A DNA stretch of 64,000 bases from JAKAWQ01 sp963745975 (GTDB lineage: Bacteria; Pseudomonadota; Alphaproteobacteria; Acetobacterales; Acetobacteraceae): NCBI GenBank assembly GCA_963745975.1, contig CAVUZJ010000002.1:318273-382272 (forward strand), read 5' to 3'. Of this stretch, positions 62,734-64,000 are shown in pieces. The position numbers and the translations under genes are program-made. The notes under the pieces are model-generated. The model had not been told where the DNA came from. It was given only the letters and a program-made list of their open reading frames with translations, and did no database searches. How positions within the stretch are numbered: position 1 is the stretch's first letter; every line of letters starts with the position of its first letter.

Positions 62734-63960
62734 GTGAGCGAGGCGGAGACGGCGCGGCGCGCGGCGGGCCTGGCGATCTTCGCCGCGACCTATGCGGTGA
62801 TCGCCATCGGGCGGCTGCCGGGCTTCCGGCTCGACCGCGCCGGGGCGGCCTTCCTCGGCGCGAGCCTGATGGTGGTGGTGGGCGCGATCAGCCTCCCCGA
62901 CGCTTACCGGGCCATCGACATGAACACGATCACCCTCCTGCTGGGGATGATGATCGTCGTCGCCAATTTGCGCCTCTCGGGCTTCTTCCGCCTGCTCACC
63001 GCCTGGGCGGCGGCGCGGGCGCGCCATCCGCTGGTGCTGCTCGCCGCCGTCGTGCTCCTTTCGGGCGTGCTCTCGGCGTTCCTGGTGAACGACGCCGTCT
63101 GCCTCGCCTTCACGCCGCTCGTGCTCGACCTCGTGCTCGGCCTCAAGCGCAACCCGGTGCCCTACCTGCTCGCGGTGGCGATGGCGGCGAACGTGGGCGG
63201 GGTCGCGACGATCACCGGCAATCCGCAGAACATGATCATCGGCAGCCTCTCCGGGATCGGCTACGGCCCGTTCGCCGCGGCGCTGGCGCCGGTCGCCGCG
63301 GTCGGGCTGGTGCTGACCTTCGCGCTGATCGCGCTCGTCTGGCGCGCGGAGTTCCGGACCGCGGAGCGGCTGGCGGCGGCGCTGCCGCCGGCGCGGCCGA
63401 ACCGCGTGGTGATGGGCAAGGCGCTCCTGGTCACCGCCGGGCTGATGGCGGCGTTCTTCGCCGGGGTCCCGCCGGCCGAGGCGGCTGCGCTCGCCGGCGC
63501 GGTGCTGCTCCTCTCGCGCCGGGTGAAGATCCAGAAAATCTACGACGAGATCGACTGGACGCTGCTCCTGATGTTCGCCGGGCTCTTCATCGTGGTCGCC
63601 GGCTTCGAGCGGACGGTGCTGACGCCCGGGGCGCTCGCGGCGGTCGGGGGAATGCCGCTTGCGAGCGCGCCGAGGCTGAGCCTGGTCACGGCCGTGCTCT
63701 CCAACATCGTGAGCAACGTTCCGGCGGTGCTGGTGCTGCGCCCGTTCGTCGCCCGGCTGCCCGATCCTGCCCACGCGTGGCTGGTGGTGGCGATGGCCTC
63801 GACGCTTGCCGGGAATTTCACCATTCTCGGCTCGGTCGCCAACCTGATCGTGGTGAGCCGGGCGCGGGCGCGGCGGGTCGAGATCGGGTTCGGCACCTAC
63901 TTCCTCGTGGGCGGGCCGCTCACGGTGCTGACGATCGTGGCGGGCGTGCTGCTTCTCTGA
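62734..63960 (+). CDS. ArsB/NhaD/SLC13-type anion transporter
   Basis: 408 residues from GTG 62734; the frame is open further upstream but reads as noise. About ten or eleven membrane helices. ANVGGVATITGNPQNMIIGSLSG and TLAGNFTILGSVANLIVV are the paired hairpin motifs of the ArsB/CitM/SLC13 superfamily; SNIVSNVPAVLVLRPFV lies between. It could carry arsenite, dicarboxylate, or sulfate-like anions. No ArsR or ArsC gene is near, so arsenite is not favoured. It is divergent from the ATP-grasp gene. Confidence 0.88.
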   Translation: MSEAETARRAAGLAIFAATYAVIAIGRLPGFRLDRAGAAFLGASLMVVVGAISLPDAYRAIDMNTITLLLGMMIVVANLRLSGFFRLLTAWAAARARHPLVLLAAVVLLSGVLSAFLVNDAVCLAFTPLVLDLVLGLKRNPVPYLLAVAMAANVGGVATITGNPQNMIIGSLSGIGYGPFAAALAPVAAVGLVLTFALIALVWRAEFRTAERLAAALPPARPNRVVMGKALLVTAGLMAAFFAGVPPAEAAALAGAVLLLSRRVKIQKIYDEIDWTLLLMFAGLFIVVAGFERTVLTPGALAAVGGMPLASAPRLSLVTAVLSNIVSNVPAVLVLRPFVARLPDPAHAWLVVAMASTLAGNFTILGSVANLIVVSRARARRVEIGFGTYFLVGGPLTVLTIVAGVLLL

Positions 63961-63981
63961 GGTCTCGGGAGGAAACCGGCG

Positions 63982-64000
63982 ATGGACTTTTCCTACGCGG
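63982..64000 (+). CDS. start of a further gene (cut by window end)
   Basis: ATG 63982 follows GGGAGGAAA at a good distance and encodes MDFSYA before the window ends. This beginning is common in acyl-CoA dehydrogenases, but six residues are too few to assign a family. Confidence 0.45.

Overview
The window is very GC-rich and densely packed. It has short intergenic gaps, many ATGA/TGATG stop-start overlaps, Tat-type leaders, phosphonate and hydantoinase genes, PEP-CTERM proteins and dispersed GC hairpins with 3-nt loops. This fits a chromosomal segment of an alphaproteobacterium, most likely an Acetobacteraceae/Rhodospirillales-type organism. The assignment is inferred from gene content and style; no rRNA or tRNA marker is present. 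rpsD, cysS, trmJ and cysK mark part of it as core chromosome.

1-11.7 kb is a secreted sulfatase island: the end of an outer-membrane-type protein, a DUF1254/DUF1214 protein, an unrecognised secreted protein, a secreted beta-propeller, a formylglycine-generating enzyme (FGE) gene and two arylsulfatases with CSPTR active-site motifs. A 1365-bp IS3-family element with a 3-bp target duplication is inserted in the FGE gene and breaks the maturation enzyme next to its likely substrates. 11.8-16.2 kb holds a secreted two-repeat protein and a pqiB-pqiC-pqiA lipid-transport operon. 16-23.4 kb is a patchwork: msrB, a lipoprotein, a VOC protein, a CBS protein, two unrecognised Ala-rich proteins and a PEP-CTERM protein.

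23.4-32.2 kb carries housekeeping genes (cysS, trmJ, rpsD, cysK), a sterol-desaturase/beta-propeller pair, a rhodanese, a DUF2272 lipoprotein and mtnA. A 317-bp intergenic block with five short hairpins and a 76-bp near-perfect palindrome lies between the convergent rhodanese and DUF2272 genes. 32.3-36.2 kb has an orphan family-5 solute-binding protein, a DsbA-fold oxidoreductase, a TauD-family dioxygenase and a secreted protein.

36.3-46.1 kb is a phosphonate-use cluster: a CGPAR-type phosphonate monoester hydrolase/sulfatase, phosphonoacetate hydrolase (phnA), a 2-aminoethylphosphonate-type ABC importer (binding protein, ATPase, two permeases), a PbfA-like class-III PLP enzyme and a second, divergent class-III PLP enzyme. 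46.1-51.5 kb has a glycosyltransferase, a cytochrome c, a frameshifted TPR-sulfotransferase, another sterol-desaturase-family protein and a second PEP-CTERM protein.

51.8-61.3 kb is a catabolic cluster under a divergent LysR regulator: an amino-acid-type binding protein, a cyclase-family hydrolase, an HpcH/HpaI aldolase, two polar-amino-acid-type permeases (no ATPase gene in the window) and HyuA/HyuB-type hydantoinase subunits. Beside it lies a small chimeric pseudogene that joins an aldolase piece to a cytochrome c piece. The window ends with a frameshifted ATP-grasp gene, an ArsB/SLC13-type transporter and the first codons of another gene.
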